A stretch of 27,298 nucleotides of DNA from M30B66 sp040882555 (GCA_040882555.1 JBBEBC010000084.1:1-27298), one strand, 5' to 3'. Positions 16,367-26,049 are shown, counted from the stretch's first letter. Numbers and translations are program-made. Notes: a model not told the origin generated them from the sequence alone.

Positions 16367-17824
16367 TTAATTCATGTGTGGAATTTCCTCTAGGGTCTTC
16401 ACAAGAAATGACCAAAACTTCTGCACAGAATCAATCTTAACCTTCTCATCTGGCGAATGTGGATTTTTAATAGTTGGTCCAAATGAAATCATATGCATCT
16501 CAGGATAGTGCTCACCAATTAAGCCACATTCAAGACCTGCATGACAAGCTTTTACTTGTGGCTCCTCATTAAACATGCTTGTGTAGAGCTCTCTCATTGT
16601 CTTTAAAATCGGGGCATCGGGAAGTGGTTTCCAACCAGGATAATCTCCTCCTTGCTGCACATCAGCGCCAATTAACTCGAATGCCGCACGAATGGAATTT
16701 GCGATGTCTCTTTTTGCCGAATTAACAGAACTTCTCTGTAAACTTTGAGATATAAAAGAGCCATTCTCAACGATAATTCTAGCCAATGATGAAGATGTTT
16801 CAACCAAATCAGAGATATCAACGCTCATTCTATAAACACCATTTGGTAAAGCGTAAATAGCATTAATCAATTTTTTCTGATCATCCTTATTCATAACTCT
16901 TTCAGGCTTATCGACTGGAGAAAGCGTAATTGATAAACCTGGATCAGCACTACCTAATTCTTCTGAAATTAGACTATTGAATTCAATAATAAATTTTTCA
17001 AGCTCCTCTTTATCAGCTGTAAGCACAGTGGAAACAGATTCACGTGGAATTGCATTTCTTAGACTTCCACCATTAATTCCAGAAACTCGAATGTCGCAAA
17101 CCTTAGGGCTAGTGTAGATAAGACGATTCATAATTTTATTCGCGTTACCTCTTCCAAGATGAATATCAACTCCTGAATGCCCGCCTTTTAGACCTTTCAC
17201 CTCAATTTTGAAAGCAGAATAATCATCAGGACTAGGCTCCTCCCTATAATTCCAAGAAACATTGGAATCGATGCCTCCAGCGCAGCCAATGCAGAGTTCA
17301 TCATCATCTTCTGTATCAAGATTTAACATGATACTTCCTGAAAGAAAACCAGGTTTAAGACCCTTGGCACCAGTCATTCCAGTTTCTTCGTCAATTGTGA
17401 ACAATGCTTCAATTTTAGGGTGCTTCAAATCATTCGATGCCAATACCGACATAGCAGCGGCTACCCCCATGCCATTATCTGAACCTAGAGTTGTGCCTTT
17501 TGCTTTAACCCATTCTCCATCAATGTACGACTGAATACCTTGAGTACTAAAGTCAAAATCAGTATCACTATTTTTTTGATGCACCATGTCTAGGTGCGAT
17601 TGAAGTACAACAATTGGTCGATTTTCCATCCCTGCGCTAGCAGGCTTTGTTATTAAAACGTTTCCAACATCATCCTTCTTCACTTCCAAACCAAGCGATT
17701 TTCCAAAACCCATTATAAAATCAATCACCCGTTCCTCATGTTTGGATGCGCGTGGTATGGCATTTAAATTTTCGAAATTATTCCAAACTAATGATGGTTC
17801 CAATTGGCGTACTTCCTGAGACAT
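16367..17824 (-). CDS. pepD: Aminoacyl-histidine dipeptidase (cytosol non-specific dipeptidase)
   Basis: The protein is 485 residues, full length for PepD (M20C), which cleaves Xaa-His and many other dipeptides in the cytosol using two zinc ions. The metal site is intact: H77 and D79 in LQSHLDMVHQK, D116 in TTLGSDNGMG, the E146-E147 pair in TIDEETGMTGA, D170 in MLNLDTED, and H456 in NPHSPDEKV. The cysteine-containing CIGCAGG follows. GLKGGHSGVDIHLGRGNA marks the lid domain. The gene heads a two-gene unit with the glycosyltransferase. A candidate promoter lies just upstream at 17844-17871. With the M20 enzyme at 9058, the window holds two different dipeptidases of the same clan. Confidence 0.96.
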   Translation of the reverse strand: MSQEVRQLEPSLVWNNFENLNAIPRASKHEERVIDFIMGFGKSLGLEVKKDDVGNVLITKPASAGMENRPIVVLQSHLDMVHQKNSDTDFDFSTQGIQSYIDGEWVKAKGTTLGSDNGMGVAAAMSVLASNDLKHPKIEALFTIDEETGMTGAKGLKPGFLSGSIMLNLDTEDDDELCIGCAGGIDSNVSWNYREEPSPDDYSAFKIEVKGLKGGHSGVDIHLGRGNANKIMNRLIYTSPKVCDIRVSGINGGSLRNAIPRESVSTVLTADKEELEKFIIEFNSLISEELGSADPGLSITLSPVDKPERVMNKDDQKKLINAIYALPNGVYRMSVDISDLVETSSSLARIIVENGSFISQSLQRSSVNSAKRDIANSIRAAFELIGADVQQGGDYPGWKPLPDAPILKTMRELYTSMFNEEPQVKACHAGLECGLIGEHYPEMHMISFGPTIKNPHSPDEKVKIDSVQKFWSFLVKTLEEIPHMN

Positions 17825-17843
17825 ATATTTTTTTTAAAGTATT

Positions 17844-17871
17844 CAAAAGTAGTGAAGTTTAGCGATTCAAA
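17844..17871 (-). promoter_or_regulatory. Candidate promoter for pepD (TTTG-N16-TACTTTTG)
   Basis: On the minus strand TTTG (17871-17868) precedes TACTTTTG (17851-17844) by 16 bases. The -7 element matches the Bacteroidota consensus fully, while the spacer is a few bases shorter than typical. The implied leader before the ATG at 17824 is about 12-15 bases. Confidence 0.4.
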
Positions 17872-17909
17872 GTAAATTGCGATCTAATCGGCCGTAGGCA
17901 AAAAATAAC

Positions 17910-19916
17910 ATGCATAAATTCACTAATAAACTAATAGAATCTACTAGTCCATATTTATTGCAACATGCTCACAACCCAGTAAATTGGCATCCTTGGGGCG
18001 ATGAAGCGATTTTAATGGCGAAAAAAGAAAATAAACCGCTGTTGATCAGCATAGGATATTCAGCTTGTCATTGGTGTCATGTAATGGAGCGAGAGTGTTT
18101 TGAGGATGAGGAGACTGCAGCTTTAATGAATGAATATTTTATTTGTATCAAGGTTGATAGAGAAGAAAGGCCAGATATTGATCAATTATATATGTTAGCT
18201 GTTCAACTTATGTCCAACAGGGGCGGATGGCCATTGAATTGCTTTGCCTTACCAGATGGAAGACCCATTTATGGAGGCACCTATTTCCCAAAAGCTAACT
18301 GGCAGCAAATATTGAATCAAATTCATCAACTTTTTACAAAAGACTACAAACAGGTAGAAGAATATGCTGAAAATCTAACTAAAGGCATTCAACAAAGTGA
18401 ATTATTTAAAGCAAAAAAAGGAGAGCAATCAGTTAGTATTGAGGATTTGAGAGAAAGCGTAAATAAATGGATGGGAATTAGTGATCATGAAGAAGGAGGT
18501 CCAAATAGAGCACCGAAATTCCCATTACCTAATAATTATCAATTCTTATTACGTTACGGTCACCTGATAAATCAAAATCATGTTTTAGCTTATGCCCACT
18601 TGACACTTAAAAAAATGGCATTTGGAGGAATATATGATCAAATTGGAGGAGGCTTTGCCAGATATTCTACTGATCCATATTGGAAAGTGCCTCATTTTGA
18701 AAAAATGCTCTACGACAATGGTCAATTAATGAGTTTGTATGCGGAGGCATATTTACACCGTGCTGATGAAGATTATAAAAGAGTTTGCTTTCAAACGGCA
18801 GAATTTATTTCAAGGGAGTTAACTGGAAATGAAGGCTATTTTTTTTCGGCACTTGACGCAGATAGCGAAGGGGAAGAGGGGAAGTTTTATGTTTGGCAAC
18901 TCTCTGAATTAGAGGCTTGTTTAAATGAAAATGAATTAAAAATTGCTAAAGAATATTATTCAATAAATACTTTCGGATTATGGGAAAAAGAGAATTTTAT
19001 TCTGTTACGACGTGATGAAAATACGCTTGTTGCTGAACGACTTGAAATTTCAGATGAGGATTTAAAAAAAGCGATTTATAAAATAGAATCGAAATTACTT
19101 TTGGAAAGGGAGAAAAGAATCAGACCGGGATTAGATGACAAGATGCTTTGCAGCTGGAATTCAATGATGATAAAAGGTCTGGCCGATTCATCGAGAGTAT
19201 TTGAACATAAAGGAATGCATATTCAGGCAATAAAAGCAACAGAATTCATTCTTCATAATCTAAAAAATGACCAAGGAAAGCTATACCATAGTTGGAAAAA
19301 TGGTAAAGCTACTATCTCAGGCTTTCTTGAAGATTATGCTTTTTTTATTGATGCTTTAATTAGTTTATACGAAAGTGATTACAATGAGAGATGGCTGCTC
19401 GAGGCAAGAGAATTAACTTTCACAGTATTAGATGACTTTGAAAAATCAGAATCCGGCTTATTCTACTTTACATCAAATCAAAGCGAAGTGTGGGTTGCAA
19501 GACAATTAGAAACATCTGACAATGTTCAACCTGCTTCCAATTCAGTAATGGCGAGGAATTTAAACAAACTTGGCATCTATTTCGGCAAGGAAGAATGGAT
19601 AATGCAAAGTAAAAAAATGCTAAAAACTGTAAGGGAAGAATTAATCAATTATGGCCCCGGATATTCAAATTGGGCAATGTTAGTTCTTGAACAAACTGAG
19701 GAGTTTAAAGAGCTTGTAATAACAGGTGCAGGAGCTATAGAGAAGGCGAAAGAATTACGTAAGATTTACAAACCTGATGTACTAATTGCTGCTACAGAAA
19801 AAGATTCGAAAATTCCACTATTTGAAGGAAGGACTGCTAGCAAAGATTTAACTTTTTATTTATGTCGTGGTAATCAATGTGAAGCCCCAGTTAAGAATTT
19901 CAAATGGGAAATATAA
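17910..19916 (+). CDS. DUF255 / YyaL-type thioredoxin-fold protein
   Basis: A 668-residue protein with the two-part layout of the YyaL/SPATA20 family. Residues about 1-165 are the DUF255 thioredoxin-like domain, with family signatures SPYLLQHAHNPVNWHPW near the start, active-site-like CHWC at 53-56 (SACHWCHVME), KVDREERPDID at 81-91, GGWPLN at 105-110 and YGGTYFP. From about residue 180 there is an alpha/alpha-barrel-like region resembling glycoside hydrolase and epimerase folds, with GGFARYSTDPYW, VPHFEKMLYDNGQL and DADSEGEEGKFYVW. Length is normal. No signal peptide is seen, so cytoplasmic. The biochemical role of the family is not settled. The next gene starts 34 bases downstream and could be cotranscribed. 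Confidence 0.93.
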   Translation: MHKFTNKLIESTSPYLLQHAHNPVNWHPWGDEAILMAKKENKPLLISIGYSACHWCHVMERECFEDEETAALMNEYFICIKVDREERPDIDQLYMLAVQLMSNRGGWPLNCFALPDGRPIYGGTYFPKANWQQILNQIHQLFTKDYKQVEEYAENLTKGIQQSELFKAKKGEQSVSIEDLRESVNKWMGISDHEEGGPNRAPKFPLPNNYQFLLRYGHLINQNHVLAYAHLTLKKMAFGGIYDQIGGGFARYSTDPYWKVPHFEKMLYDNGQLMSLYAEAYLHRADEDYKRVCFQTAEFISRELTGNEGYFFSALDADSEGEEGKFYVWQLSELEACLNENELKIAKEYYSINTFGLWEKENFILLRRDENTLVAERLEISDEDLKKAIYKIESKLLLEREKRIRPGLDDKMLCSWNSMMIKGLADSSRVFEHKGMHIQAIKATEFILHNLKNDQGKLYHSWKNGKATISGFLEDYAFFIDALISLYESDYNERWLLEARELTFTVLDDFEKSESGLFYFTSNQSEVWVARQLETSDNVQPASNSVMARNLNKLGIYFGKEEWIMQSKKMLKTVREELINYGPGYSNWAMLVLEQTEEFKELVITGAGAIEKAKELRKIYKPDVLIAATEKDSKIPLFEGRTASKDLTFYLCRGNQCEAPVKNFKWEI

Positions 19917-19950
19917 TTTCAACAATGATTGATTTGCCTCAAAAACCGTT

Positions 19951-20985
19951 TTGAAAAATTCAATTCTATATTTAATAATTGCGTTAAGTATTCTGTTATC
20001 GTTACTGATTTTAGAGTCGGCGCAAAGAGACGTTTCCACATCATTCTATCATTGGAAAACAGAATTTAATTTGGATGAAAATGAATTGAATTTAATCAAC
20101 AGATTAAAGGTAAATGAGTTGTATGTTCATTTGTTTGACGTAGATAAAAAGTCTGAAGATGCAGACATAGAACCCTTTGCCAATACATCATTTAAAGGTA
20201 CCTGGCCTAAAGGGCTTGATATTATTCCTGTAATTTATATTACGCAAAGGACATTTATTCATATATCAGATTCAGAATTAGGAAAACTTGCTTCGAACAT
20301 TATTGATTTGTCAAGGAATATGACCTCTGAAATAGAGGCTAAATGGAGTGAATTTCAGATAGATTGTGATTGGACTGCCGGAAGTAAAAATCAGTATTTT
20401 AAATTCTTGAAATTATTAAAGCAGAAGATTAATTTGAGTATTCCACTATCATGTACTATAAGGCTTCATCAAATCAAATATCCTGAAAAAACTGGAATCC
20501 CACCAGTTGATAAAGGCATGCTCATGTTTTACAATATGGGAGACTTAAAAATATTTTCAGAAAAAAACTCGATTTACGATTATGACGTATCCTCAAGGTA
20601 TTTAGATAGATTGCAGCAATACCCCTTATTGCTTGATTATGCCCTTCCCTCCTATTCCTGGGGCTTAAAATACCGTTTTGAAGAACTTCAGGAAATTATT
20701 CCCGAAAATCGAATGACTGATATTGAGCTATGTAATCATCTTAAAAAACTAGGCGATAAATATGTTTGTATTTCTGATGGATTTTGTTCTGGCAGTTATT
20801 TCCAGAAAGGTGATTTAATAAAAGTAGAAAAGGTATCTGCGGAACTTTGCAAAATAGCGGCTAAACAAGTTTCAAAATATGTAAATTCATCGAAGTTTAA
20901 AGTAGTATTCTATCACTTAGGTTCCGATCAACTTAAAAAATATGAAGCAAATAAAATTAAAGATATCATCTCTGTTTTTAATTAG
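19951..20985 (+). CDS. Exported protein of unknown function, probable TIM-barrel fold
   Basis: This 344-residue protein starts at a TTG (no ATG fits the signal). The N-terminal hydrophobic segment LYLIIALSILLSLLIL acts as signal peptide or membrane anchor. After it, alternating strands and helices suggest a glycoside-hydrolase-like TIM barrel: NELYVHLFDVD, GLDIIPVIYIT, EFQIDCDWTAGSKNQYFKFL, IPLSCTIRLHQIKYP, GMLMFYNMGDL and LLDYALPSYSWGLKY. Acidic residues at strand ends (the D-C-D pair) could be functional. There is some resemblance to DUF3142 proteins, but I would not assign it. Its last 44 bases overlap the start of the next gene in another frame, and the pair is probably translated together. 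I do not recognise a specific function. Confidence 0.85.
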   Translation: MKNSILYLIIALSILLSLLILESAQRDVSTSFYHWKTEFNLDENELNLINRLKVNELYVHLFDVDKKSEDADIEPFANTSFKGTWPKGLDIIPVIYITQRTFIHISDSELGKLASNIIDLSRNMTSEIEAKWSEFQIDCDWTAGSKNQYFKFLKLLKQKINLSIPLSCTIRLHQIKYPEKTGIPPVDKGMLMFYNMGDLKIFSEKNSIYDYDVSSRYLDRLQQYPLLLDYALPSYSWGLKYRFEELQEIIPENRMTDIELCNHLKKLGDKYVCISDGFCSGSYFQKGDLIKVEKVSAELCKIAAKQVSKYVNSSKFKVVFYHLGSDQLKKYEANKIKDIISVFN

Positions 20986-23233
20986 TTCACTCTTATTTCC
21001 TCAAGATTCTTCTACAGTAAAAGGTTGCGGGGGAGGTGACCTAGGTGATATTATCGATTTATCGATGTTTATTCCTGAAATAGTTGAAAGTGACAAGTAT
21101 GATTCATTCTTCTTGAGTATTTGGGACTATTATTCACCGTATGAAGTAAAAATACCAGGCCGGCCAAGTACTTCGGCAAAAACAAAAAATGAATTAAATA
21201 TTGAAGAATGGAAAACCTATTTCATAGGATTGAGTGATGAAAAAATTAATGATTTAGTTTACAAATATTCCGAAACATTTACAGATAGCTTAATTAAATC
21301 AGCTTCAGGTAAATTCATTGATCAATATAGCAATGAAGAATTATATAAAAATAGAAAAGACTTTTTAGAAGGTCTAGAATACTTAAAGCTTGCAAAAAGA
21401 GTTGAAACTATTATCTATCGTAAACCTTGGGATTGGAATCCTGAGCCACTTGATCAACAGGCGTTAGAACTAGAAAAATCAACTGCTCTTGAAAAATATA
21501 TAAGCGTTAAATCTGAATTTATTCGCTTAAGGTACGCATTTCAAATTGTTAGATTATGTTATCTAACGGAGAAGTATGATCAAGGAATCTCATTTGTTAA
21601 ACTAGACTTCAACTATACATTGTTAGACGGTCAAATGTACCTTAGAACAAAGGGCTATGAAGCAGCATGTAATGTAAAACTTTCAAATTTTTCTGAGGCT
21701 AACATCTGGTATGCTAAGCTTTATGATTACGAAGAAGCATATAAGTTTGAGGCATTTGAAAGTTTTCATCCTCAATCGGACAAAGAATGGGAGGAAACTT
21801 TACTATTAGCTAAATCAATTCGAGAAAAAGAGTTACTGTGGCATTTAATGGGTGTTTATGCTGCCCCATTAAATGGGATGAAAGAAATAGTTAAATTAAA
21901 TAGCACTTCTGATCTACTCCCTTTATTATTAGTGAGAGCTGTTAATATTGCAGAAAATAATTTAGTTGAAAATTCAGATTATAGAAACAATGAATATTAT
22001 CCATTTGCAGATGAGTCAAACTTAGCTTCATTTACTCCTGATCCGCTATTTTCGTGGAATAGTATTAAAGAAGAGCAGCTAGATGATTTAATAAACACCG
22101 TAGAGAGAATAGCTGAAGTCCGAGAATATGATAAAGACGTTTGGCTTATTTCAGCAGCTTATTTAAATTGGATTGGAGGGAACTCAGAAAAGGCAATGTT
22201 AAATACTGATTTAGCTCTTAAGGTTACTAAGAATAACAAAGCCGTTTTGGCTCAAGTTGCTATCAATAAACTACTGATTAGTTTTAGTGAAATTTCTGAA
22301 ATAAATGATGAGACTGAAAATAAAATTATCGACTTAATTAATGAGGTAAATCAAGTATCAACGGGAGTAAAAAGAGATGAAAATGCAATCCAGTTTGTTC
22401 TTAGAAAAATGAATAAGATGTATTTAGCTAAAGGTGAAGAATTGTTAGCTGAACTCTGCTCCCCAAATACTTACAACTACTATAAAAACGAAAGTGATGT
22501 CAGAAATATGCTGGCATTTATGCAAAATAAGGATAACAATAAATTAAGTAAATATCTCATCGGGCGTTACCCGCTGGGCACCTCTGATTTGTACAATATT
22601 CTTGCGGTTATCAAGGTTTACGAATACAATTTCGAGGCTGCTGATTCTATCTATGACAAAAGTGTGTCTTTGGGAACAGATGAACTATATGGAAATCCAT
22701 TCAATTTTAGAATCAAAGATTGCCATGACTGCGATCATGGTTTACCTCAAAAAGTAAAATACACAAAGAGAGCCTTTGTTGACAAGATGATTGAACTTAA
22801 AAATAAGGCTGTTACGTCTGTTGATCCAAACGAAAAGGCTAACAATTACTTTTTATATGCAAATGGTCTGTACAATATGACATATTACGGAAATGCACGG
22901 TTTATGTCAACAACTGCAATTGGCAATTCAATGGCTTCAAGCTATTACAATTGTGACAAAGCAGAAATTAATTACCTGAAAGCTATGGAGCATTCCAAAA
23001 ACAAGGAGTTTCGAGCTAAATGTCTTTGGATGGCTGCAAAGTGCCAACATAATGAATGGTTAGAGAAAGAATATGTTTTGCGAGGAGAAAGTGATTTTAT
23101 TGCTGGCGAATATTTTTATATGATGAAAGAACTATTCTCAGATACAAAATATTATAAAGAGGTCATTGCTGAATGTGGATATTTCTGCCAGTTCGAAAAT
23201 CCTGGTTTGGCCTCTTGTATTAAAAATCCGTGA
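20942..23233 (+). CDS. Large exported protein of unknown function with CGGGD N-terminus
   Basis: The protein is 763 residues. The ATG at 20942 overlaps the previous gene by 44 bases and is supported by an immediate signal-peptide-like segment (KISSLFLISSLLF). Soon after comes V-K-G-C-G-G-G-D (Cys29). This is not a good lipobox because of the lysine. The body is helical and repeat-like, consistent with TPR-type packing, and includes LWHLMGVYAAP, NWIGGNSEKAM and a conserved-looking segment near 635-653 (YANGLYNMTYYGNARF). The CGGGD start and the YNMTYYGN motif recall a family of uncharacterised large proteins I associate with Bacteroidota, but this is from memory, not a search. It ends 18 bases before a hairpin terminator. 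With its upstream neighbour it forms a two-protein exported unit of unknown purpose. Confidence 0.85.
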   Translation: MKQIKLKISSLFLISSLLFPQDSSTVKGCGGGDLGDIIDLSMFIPEIVESDKYDSFFLSIWDYYSPYEVKIPGRPSTSAKTKNELNIEEWKTYFIGLSDEKINDLVYKYSETFTDSLIKSASGKFIDQYSNEELYKNRKDFLEGLEYLKLAKRVETIIYRKPWDWNPEPLDQQALELEKSTALEKYISVKSEFIRLRYAFQIVRLCYLTEKYDQGISFVKLDFNYTLLDGQMYLRTKGYEAACNVKLSNFSEANIWYAKLYDYEEAYKFEAFESFHPQSDKEWEETLLLAKSIREKELLWHLMGVYAAPLNGMKEIVKLNSTSDLLPLLLVRAVNIAENNLVENSDYRNNEYYPFADESNLASFTPDPLFSWNSIKEEQLDDLINTVERIAEVREYDKDVWLISAAYLNWIGGNSEKAMLNTDLALKVTKNNKAVLAQVAINKLLISFSEISEINDETENKIIDLINEVNQVSTGVKRDENAIQFVLRKMNKMYLAKGEELLAELCSPNTYNYYKNESDVRNMLAFMQNKDNNKLSKYLIGRYPLGTSDLYNILAVIKVYEYNFEAADSIYDKSVSLGTDELYGNPFNFRIKDCHDCDHGLPQKVKYTKRAFVDKMIELKNKAVTSVDPNEKANNYFLYANGLYNMTYYGNARFMSTTAIGNSMASSYYNCDKAEINYLKAMEHSKNKEFRAKCLWMAAKCQHNEWLEKEYVLRGESDFIAGEYFYMMKELFSDTKYYKEVIAECGYFCQFENPGLASCIKNP

Positions 23234-23242
23234 TGAATTAAC

Positions 23243-23280
23243 AAAAAAAAGCGCAACCACTTTTTGTGTGATTGCGCCTT
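23243..23280. terminator. Hairpin terminator between converging genes
   Basis: GCGCAA at 23251-23256 pairs with TTGCGC at 23272-23277, with an inner CAC/GTG extension around a T-rich loop. On the minus strand the stem is followed by a run of eight T, so it is a good intrinsic terminator for the 23297-24028 gene. On the plus strand only a short CTTAATTT follows, weaker but probably adequate for the 763-aa gene. Confidence 0.8.
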
Positions 23281-23296
23281 AATTTCAATTTTATTA

Positions 23297-24028
23297 TTAA
23301 TCTACCTTCTTATTCTTTTCAATTTTTTTTGCCATTTTGTTTAATGACTTAGGAAGTTTTTTAACCATATCTTCTAGAAGGTTATTAGAAGCTGATTCTA
23401 TCATTGGCAATACTTTGTCTAAATCTGTAATAATACCAGAAACAGATAAAACCCCTTTATCAGAACTTGCTCTTTCTTTTAATTTAAATATTCGATTTCC
23501 TTGTCTATCGAATATCTTAATATTTACATAAGCATAAACCTTCTTTTTGGCAAGAGGACCAACACCTCCTGCATCATAAATGTTAAAGTTGATGTATGCA
23601 ATCATAACTCCATCAATTTCATCGCCTAATATTTCAAATGATTTTGCAATTGCATCATTGTCATCTGCGATACCATATGCAGCAATAGATACATATTTAT
23701 CAGCAGGAGTCGTAGACCAATCATTTTTTGCCCAACGTGTTAGCTCCTTTATCTCAGGATAACCATCAGCATCAACAACTTCTGATTTATCTAAAAATGG
23801 AAATGGGAATTGTGGCAAAAACGTTTCTCTAATAGTTACGTCAAACTTATTAACGATTGGAACAAGATTGAAGGATGAGTCTTTCATCAAAGCTTCATAG
23901 ATTTTGGTTTCCAAAGGGCTATCAGATAAATTCCTGTCTCCAAATACAGAAATCAAAGCCACTTTGTCAAGTTGTGCGTGGCCGATAGAACAAAGCGCTA
24001 CCAAAACCAATGTTTGAATTATTTTCAT
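23297..24028 (-). CDS. Small secreted protein of unknown function
   Basis: The protein is 243 residues with a classical signal peptide (MKIIQTLVLVALCSIGHAQ, cleavage likely after residue 18). The mature protein alternates strands and helices: VALISVFGDRNL, then a proline/phenylalanine-rich FLPQFPFPFLDKS, DKYVSIAAYGI, GVMIAYINFNIYDA and KVYAYVNIKIFDRQGNRIFKL. The tail is lysine rich (KKLPKSLNKMAKKIEKNKK). No lipobox and no T9SS C-terminal domain are seen, so it is probably periplasmic. I do not recognise the family. The gene stands alone with its own promoter candidate at 24050-24057 and a strong terminator downstream. Confidence 0.85.
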   Translation of the reverse strand: MKIIQTLVLVALCSIGHAQLDKVALISVFGDRNLSDSPLETKIYEALMKDSSFNLVPIVNKFDVTIRETFLPQFPFPFLDKSEVVDADGYPEIKELTRWAKNDWSTTPADKYVSIAAYGIADDNDAIAKSFEILGDEIDGVMIAYINFNIYDAGGVGPLAKKKVYAYVNIKIFDRQGNRIFKLKERASSDKGVLSVSGIITDLDKVLPMIESASNNLLEDMVKKLPKSLNKMAKKIEKNKKVD

Positions 24029-24049
24029 GTGCTATTTTATAAATTTGGC

Positions 24050-24057
24050 CAAATGTA
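24050..24057 (-). promoter_or_regulatory. Candidate -7 element TACATTTG for the small secreted protein
   Basis: Read on the minus strand, 24057-24050 is TACATTTG, an exact TAnnTTTG match. It is placed to give a leader of about 15 bases before the ATG at 24028. A clear -33 TTG is not seen; TTA lies somewhat too close. Confidence 0.4.
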
Positions 24058-24225
24058 CACTTAAAAACACTAAGCTACTTGGATTTGACCTTTCAGCTTC
24101 CTTAGATGAAGAACAAAAGCCTCCATTTATTAGTTAATCTGTACTATCACTATTGAATAATTCCTTATCGTTGCAGGGCTTAGAATTATGATGGAAGCAT
24201 AGTTATTTGAGATTCACTTTTAAAA

Positions 24226-26049
24226 ATGGGATATAAAAGTTTAAAGGATTGTCTAATTGACCTTGAAAGACATGGTCATCTCAAAAGAATCAAGCATGAA
24301 GTTGACCCTAATTTGGAAATGTCGGCAATTCATCTTGAAGCATTTGAAAATAAGGGACCTGCTATCTTTTACGAAAAAGTAAAGGGCAGTAAATTCCCTG
24401 CTGTTTCAAATTTATTCGGGACTGTTGAAAGAAGTAAGTTCATGTTTCGAGACACATGGAAAAATGTGCAGGAATTAATTTCACTGAAAAGTGATCCAAT
24501 GCTTGCATTGAAAAAGCCTTTGCAACATTTACATGTTCCTTTCACCGCATTGAAAGCCCTTCCTTTAAAAAGTCATTTTTCCAAGCCTGTTGCAGCTTAT
24601 TCATGCAGTATTAGTGATTTACCTCAAATTATTCATTGGCCTAAAGACGGAGGACCTTTTGTTACTCTGCCTGCAGTTTACACAGAGGATATAGATAAGC
24701 CGGGAATCATGCATGCTAATTTAGGAATGTATAGAATCCAGCTTGGTGGAAATGCCTATATTCAAGATAAAGAAATAGGACTTCATTATCAGCTTCACAG
24801 AGGAATTGGAGTTCATCAAACAAAAAGTAATGCTAAAGGACTACCCTTAAAAGTAAGTATTTTTGTAGGCGGCCCGCCTTCGCATATTCTTAGTGCTGTT
24901 ATGCCTTTGCCTGAAGGGATGTCGGAAATGACTTTCGCGGGAGCATTAAACGGACGACGATTTAGATATTTTTATGATAACGAAGGATTTTGCATTAGTT
25001 CAGAGGCTGATTTTGTAATTACTGGAGAAGTTTATCCAAATGAGAATAAGCCCGAAGGCCCGTTTGGAGATCATCTAGGATATTATTCGCTACAGCATCC
25101 TTTTCCTTTAATGAAGGTTAAAAATGTGTATCACAGGAAAGATGCTATTTGGCCTTTCACAGTCGTAGGAAGACCTCCGCAAGAGGATACAGCATTCGGT
25201 GCTTTGATTCATGAGTTAACAGGTGCAGCTATTAAAGATGAATTACCGGGAGTTGAGGAAGTTCATGCAGTTGACGCTTCAGGAGTGCATCCTCTGCTTT
25301 TAGCTATAGGAAGTGAGAGGTATACGCCATTCCTTGAAAATCCGCGTCCAGCTGAATTACTTACAATAGCAAACCATATTCTAGGAACAGGGCAACTGAG
25401 TCTTGCTAAATGGCTATTTATTGCGTCTAAGCAAGATGGCAAAAATTTAAGCACTCATGATGAAGGTGCTTTCTTTAGACATATTTTAGAGAGGATAGAT
25501 TTAGGTAGAGATTTGCATTTTTACACAAATACAAGCATAGATACGCTTGATTACAGTGGAGATGGCTTGAATTCAGGATCGAAATTGGTGTTAGCTGCCG
25601 TTGGTAAACCCATCCGTCAACTTTCAGATAATTGGAATGCTAGTATTTCTTTACCTGAAGGATTTTCAGATGTTAAAGTTCTAATGGCGGGAGTTATTTG
25701 CTTGAAGGGTCCAAAGTTTACAACAAAAGAAAATGCTGAAGTAGAACTAAAAAGACTGGAGGAAGCTATTCCGGTTAGCATCCAAAATGAATTTCCTTGG
25801 ATTACGCTTTGCGATGATAGCGAGTTTGTATCTCAGCATTTAAATAACTGGCTTTGGGTTACTTTTACGAGAAGCAATCCATCACATGATGTTTATGGAG
25901 TTGAATCATTTTCTAAAAATAAACATTGGGGATGCTTGGGACCATTGATTGTTGATGCTAGAATTAAACCACATCATGCACCTGCGGTTGAAATGCCCGA
26001 ACAAATAAGAAATAAGGCAAAAGAAATCTTAAATAGAGCAGGTATTTGA
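24226..26049 (+). CDS. ubiD: UbiD-family decarboxylase (prFMN-dependent)
   Basis: A 607-residue cytoplasmic enzyme of the UbiD family, which decarboxylates aromatic or unsaturated acids using prenylated FMN made by UbiX. The catalytic triad is present as R170 (LGMYRIQLGG), E277 and D282 (PEGPFGDHLGYY). Probable metal/prFMN ligands are N165, H191 and a glutamate near 230 (MPLPEGMSE). SSEADFVITGEV and TVVGRPPQED are family signatures. It is about 100 residues longer than the E. coli enzyme, with the extra length mainly in the C-terminal half. In Bacteroidota this enzyme is most likely used for quinone (menaquinone) biosynthesis, but other substrates cannot be excluded. No ubiX is present in the window. 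The alpha/beta hydrolase gene follows after 25 bases and is probably cotranscribed. Confidence 0.93.
   Translation: MGYKSLKDCLIDLERHGHLKRIKHEVDPNLEMSAIHLEAFENKGPAIFYEKVKGSKFPAVSNLFGTVERSKFMFRDTWKNVQELISLKSDPMLALKKPLQHLHVPFTALKALPLKSHFSKPVAAYSCSISDLPQIIHWPKDGGPFVTLPAVYTEDIDKPGIMHANLGMYRIQLGGNAYIQDKEIGLHYQLHRGIGVHQTKSNAKGLPLKVSIFVGGPPSHILSAVMPLPEGMSEMTFAGALNGRRFRYFYDNEGFCISSEADFVITGEVYPNENKPEGPFGDHLGYYSLQHPFPLMKVKNVYHRKDAIWPFTVVGRPPQEDTAFGALIHELTGAAIKDELPGVEEVHAVDASGVHPLLLAIGSERYTPFLENPRPAELLTIANHILGTGQLSLAKWLFIASKQDGKNLSTHDEGAFFRHILERIDLGRDLHFYTNTSIDTLDYSGDGLNSGSKLVLAAVGKPIRQLSDNWNASISLPEGFSDVKVLMAGVICLKGPKFTTKENAEVELKRLEEAIPVSIQNEFPWITLCDDSEFVSQHLNNWLWVTFTRSNPSHDVYGVESFSKNKHWGCLGPLIVDARIKPHHAPAVEMPEQIRNKAKEILNRAGI

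Noticed and set aside
24058..24225. Promoter for the UbiD-type gene
   Set aside because: I found no exact TAnnTTTG element on the plus strand in this 168-base stretch, so no promoter is called.
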